Shown here in pieces: positions 61,678 to 64,000 of a stretch of 64,000 nucleotides of DNA. How positions within the stretch are numbered: the stretch's first letter is position 1; each line of letters opens with the position of its first letter. Source of the stretch: Albibacterium bauzanense (lineage in GTDB: Bacteria; Bacteroidota; Bacteroidia; Sphingobacteriales; Sphingobacteriaceae); the NCBI RefSeq assembly GCF_004339765.1, contig NZ_SMGO01000001.1:434001-498000 (forward strand), read 5' to 3'. Below the pieces are notes generated by a model that had not been told where the DNA came from, ran no database searches, and was given only the letters and a program-made list of their open reading frames with translations. The translations under genes and the position numbers were made by a program.

Positions 61678-62928
61678 TTAACTCTTTGGAGCATTATTTG
61701 TTTCGACAACTTGTTTCTTCTTGAATATCTTGCGTTTACCGTTATTAGATTTTTTATTTGTCGGACGACCATTTGATTTTAAAGGCTCTTTTGGCTCTTC
61801 ACCATAAATACCTGGCAATGCTACACGGTCAACTTTTCGATCCATTAACTCCTCTATTGACTTAAACTTACCGTAATCTTTATTATTAACGAAAGTTATT
61901 GCAGTACCTGTACTTTCTGCCCGAGCTGTACGACCAATTCTATGAATATAATCCTCCGGATCGCCTGGTACATCAAAATTCACTACCAAATCAATCCCAT
62001 CCACGTCAATCCCTCTGGAAAGCACATCTGTACCTACCAACACATTCAGCTTCCTATTCTTAAAATCAAGCAATATCTGCTGTCTTTCATCTTGTTTCAA
62101 ATCGGAGTGAAAAGCTTTTACCTTTAGGCCGGTCTTCTTTAAATCTAAGTCTAAGCGCTTTACCTTCTCTTTCGTTGAAGCAAAAACTATTACACTCTTA
62201 AATTCACCATTCTTCAAAATATCTACCAAAAGAGCGTTTTTATTCTCATCATACACCCGGTAGCATTGTTGAAGAATACCTTCAGCCGGACTAGAAGTAG
62301 CAATATTTACTTGCTGTGGATTCTTCAGCAGCTTTTGAGCAAACTGCCTGATCTTTGAAGGCATTGTTGCAGAGAAAAGCAATGTTTGACGCTGAGCAGG
62401 AAGCTTCCGGATAATATGTAACAAATCTTCCTGGAAACCCATATCCAACATCCTGTCTGCTTCATCAAGAACCAGGAATTTGATATCATTGAAAAGAACT
62501 CCCCCTGAATTTAAGTGAGCAATTAACCTGCCTGGGGTAGCTATTACAATATCTACACCCTCTCTTAAGGATCTTCGTTGTTGCTCATAATCTATCCCAT
62601 TTCCACCACCATATATTGCGATAGAGCTAATGCCTGTAAAATAAGCTAACCCTTCAATCTGTTGATCAATTTGCAAGGCTAGTTCACGCGTAGGAGCTAA
62701 TACCAAGGCACTTATAGGCGGTTTCTTAGCTAACTTACAAATACCATCCATTACGGGAAGTAAATAAGAAGCTGTTTTTCCTGTACCTGTCTGGGCACAC
62801 GCAATTAAATCGTGGTTTGATTGAATAAGAGGAATTGCTTGAGCTTGTATTGGAGTAGGGCTTTTATAACCCATACTATTCAGTCCGTCTAAAAGACGTT
62901 CATCAAAATTAAAATCAGTAAAAATCAA
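61678..62928 (-). CDS. DEAD-box RNA helicase, RhlE-like
   Basis: A 416-residue ATP-dependent RNA helicase. Q motif PTPIQAQAI, Walker A AQTGTGKT (Lys51), PTRELALQ, ATPGR, VLDEADRML (DEAD box), SAT, and the second-domain motifs ARGxD-like DVLSRGIDVDGID and HRIGRTARAE are present. The C-terminal tail is short and basic (GKRKIFKKKQ), as in RhlE-type proteins acting in ribosome assembly and RNA decay. It is transcribed toward the tRNA gene on the same strand. Confidence 0.94.
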   Translation of the reverse strand: MIFTDFNFDERLLDGLNSMGYKSPTPIQAQAIPLIQSNHDLIACAQTGTGKTASYLLPVMDGICKLAKKPPISALVLAPTRELALQIDQQIEGLAYFTGISSIAIYGGGNGIDYEQQRRSLREGVDIVIATPGRLIAHLNSGGVLFNDIKFLVLDEADRMLDMGFQEDLLHIIRKLPAQRQTLLFSATMPSKIRQFAQKLLKNPQQVNIATSSPAEGILQQCYRVYDENKNALLVDILKNGEFKSVIVFASTKEKVKRLDLDLKKTGLKVKAFHSDLKQDERQQILLDFKNRKLNVLVGTDVLSRGIDVDGIDLVVNFDVPGDPEDYIHRIGRTARAESTGTAITFVNNKDYGKFKSIEELMDRKVDRVALPGIYGEEPKEPLKSNGRPTNKKSNNGKRKIFKKKQVVETNNAPKS

Positions 62929-63031
62929 TATTATATATATTATTAGAAATGTAAAAGTATTAAAAATAAGTGAAAGTCAACCTTTTATCGAACGTTTTAT
63001 GCAAACAAAAAACGCACTAAATATTTATTAA

Positions 63032-64000
<969 letters not shown>

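Overview
The window looks like an AT-rich chromosomal segment from a Bacteroidota bacterium, most like the Sphingobacteriales (Pedobacter/Solitalea type). This rests on Bacteroidota-type -7 boxes (TAnnTTTG) upstream of several genes, an S46 dipeptidyl-peptidase, RemB/Wzi-like outer-membrane barrels, GMC dehydrogenases paired with Gluconate_2-dh_3 partners, a DUF1080 lipoprotein, and the phospholipid/sugar gene complement. The genus assignment is an inference. I saw no insertion sequence, prophage or CRISPR array. Genes are tightly packed, and the only gap above 300 bp is 52272-52612.

Layout. 1-12918 is mostly housekeeping: a truncated ClC channel, an Asp/Glu-specific S46 peptidase, methylmalonyl-CoA epimerase, cysteine desulfurase plus an IscA-type protein, a long-chain acyl-CoA synthetase, an SpmAB-type membrane protein with methylglyoxal synthase, pantothenate kinase, and an AraC regulator divergent from a CopA copper ATPase. 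12915-31154 is almost entirely on the minus strand. It holds a transporter/GMC oxidoreductase/small-subunit operon, a lipoprotein, a complete recDCB operon, OsmC, an M23 peptidase with an unusual zinc site, a second GMC/small-subunit pair, and an LpxR-like lipid A deacylase. 31311-34448 is a tail-to-tail pair of paralogous outer-membrane barrels.

The most interesting region is 34699-46823. A soluble hybrid histidine kinase with a C-terminal Hpt domain, a small soluble kinase and a LuxR-type response regulator are followed by seven exported proteins. These are three small pilin-like proteins, a PapD-like chaperone, a 918-residue usher-like barrel, a second PapD-like chaperone, and a two-domain tip-adhesin-like protein with a Gly8 hinge. 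All four subunit-like proteins end in the same beta-strand signature (G-x-Y then an alternating T/Y/V strand), as do archaic (Csu/spore-coat-U type) chaperone-usher pilins. I read this as a divergent chaperone-usher pilus of Bacteroidota with its own phosphorelay. An 18-bp hairpin lies between the last pilin gene and the chaperone start.

46826-64000 returns to general functions: a DASS transporter, proBA, a tandem DUF1080 lipoprotein, a metallo-beta-lactamase-fold hydrolase, a glycine-zipper lipoprotein, a FlaA1-type nucleotide-sugar dehydratase, an SDR, a 47-residue lysine-rich protein, a run of small stress-type proteins (VOC, SRPBCC, PpnP), an alpha/beta hydrolase, tRNA-Arg(TCT), an RhlE-type RNA helicase, and the start of pyrG. 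The two GMC modules and the DUF1080 protein together suggest periplasmic 3-keto-glycoside metabolism.
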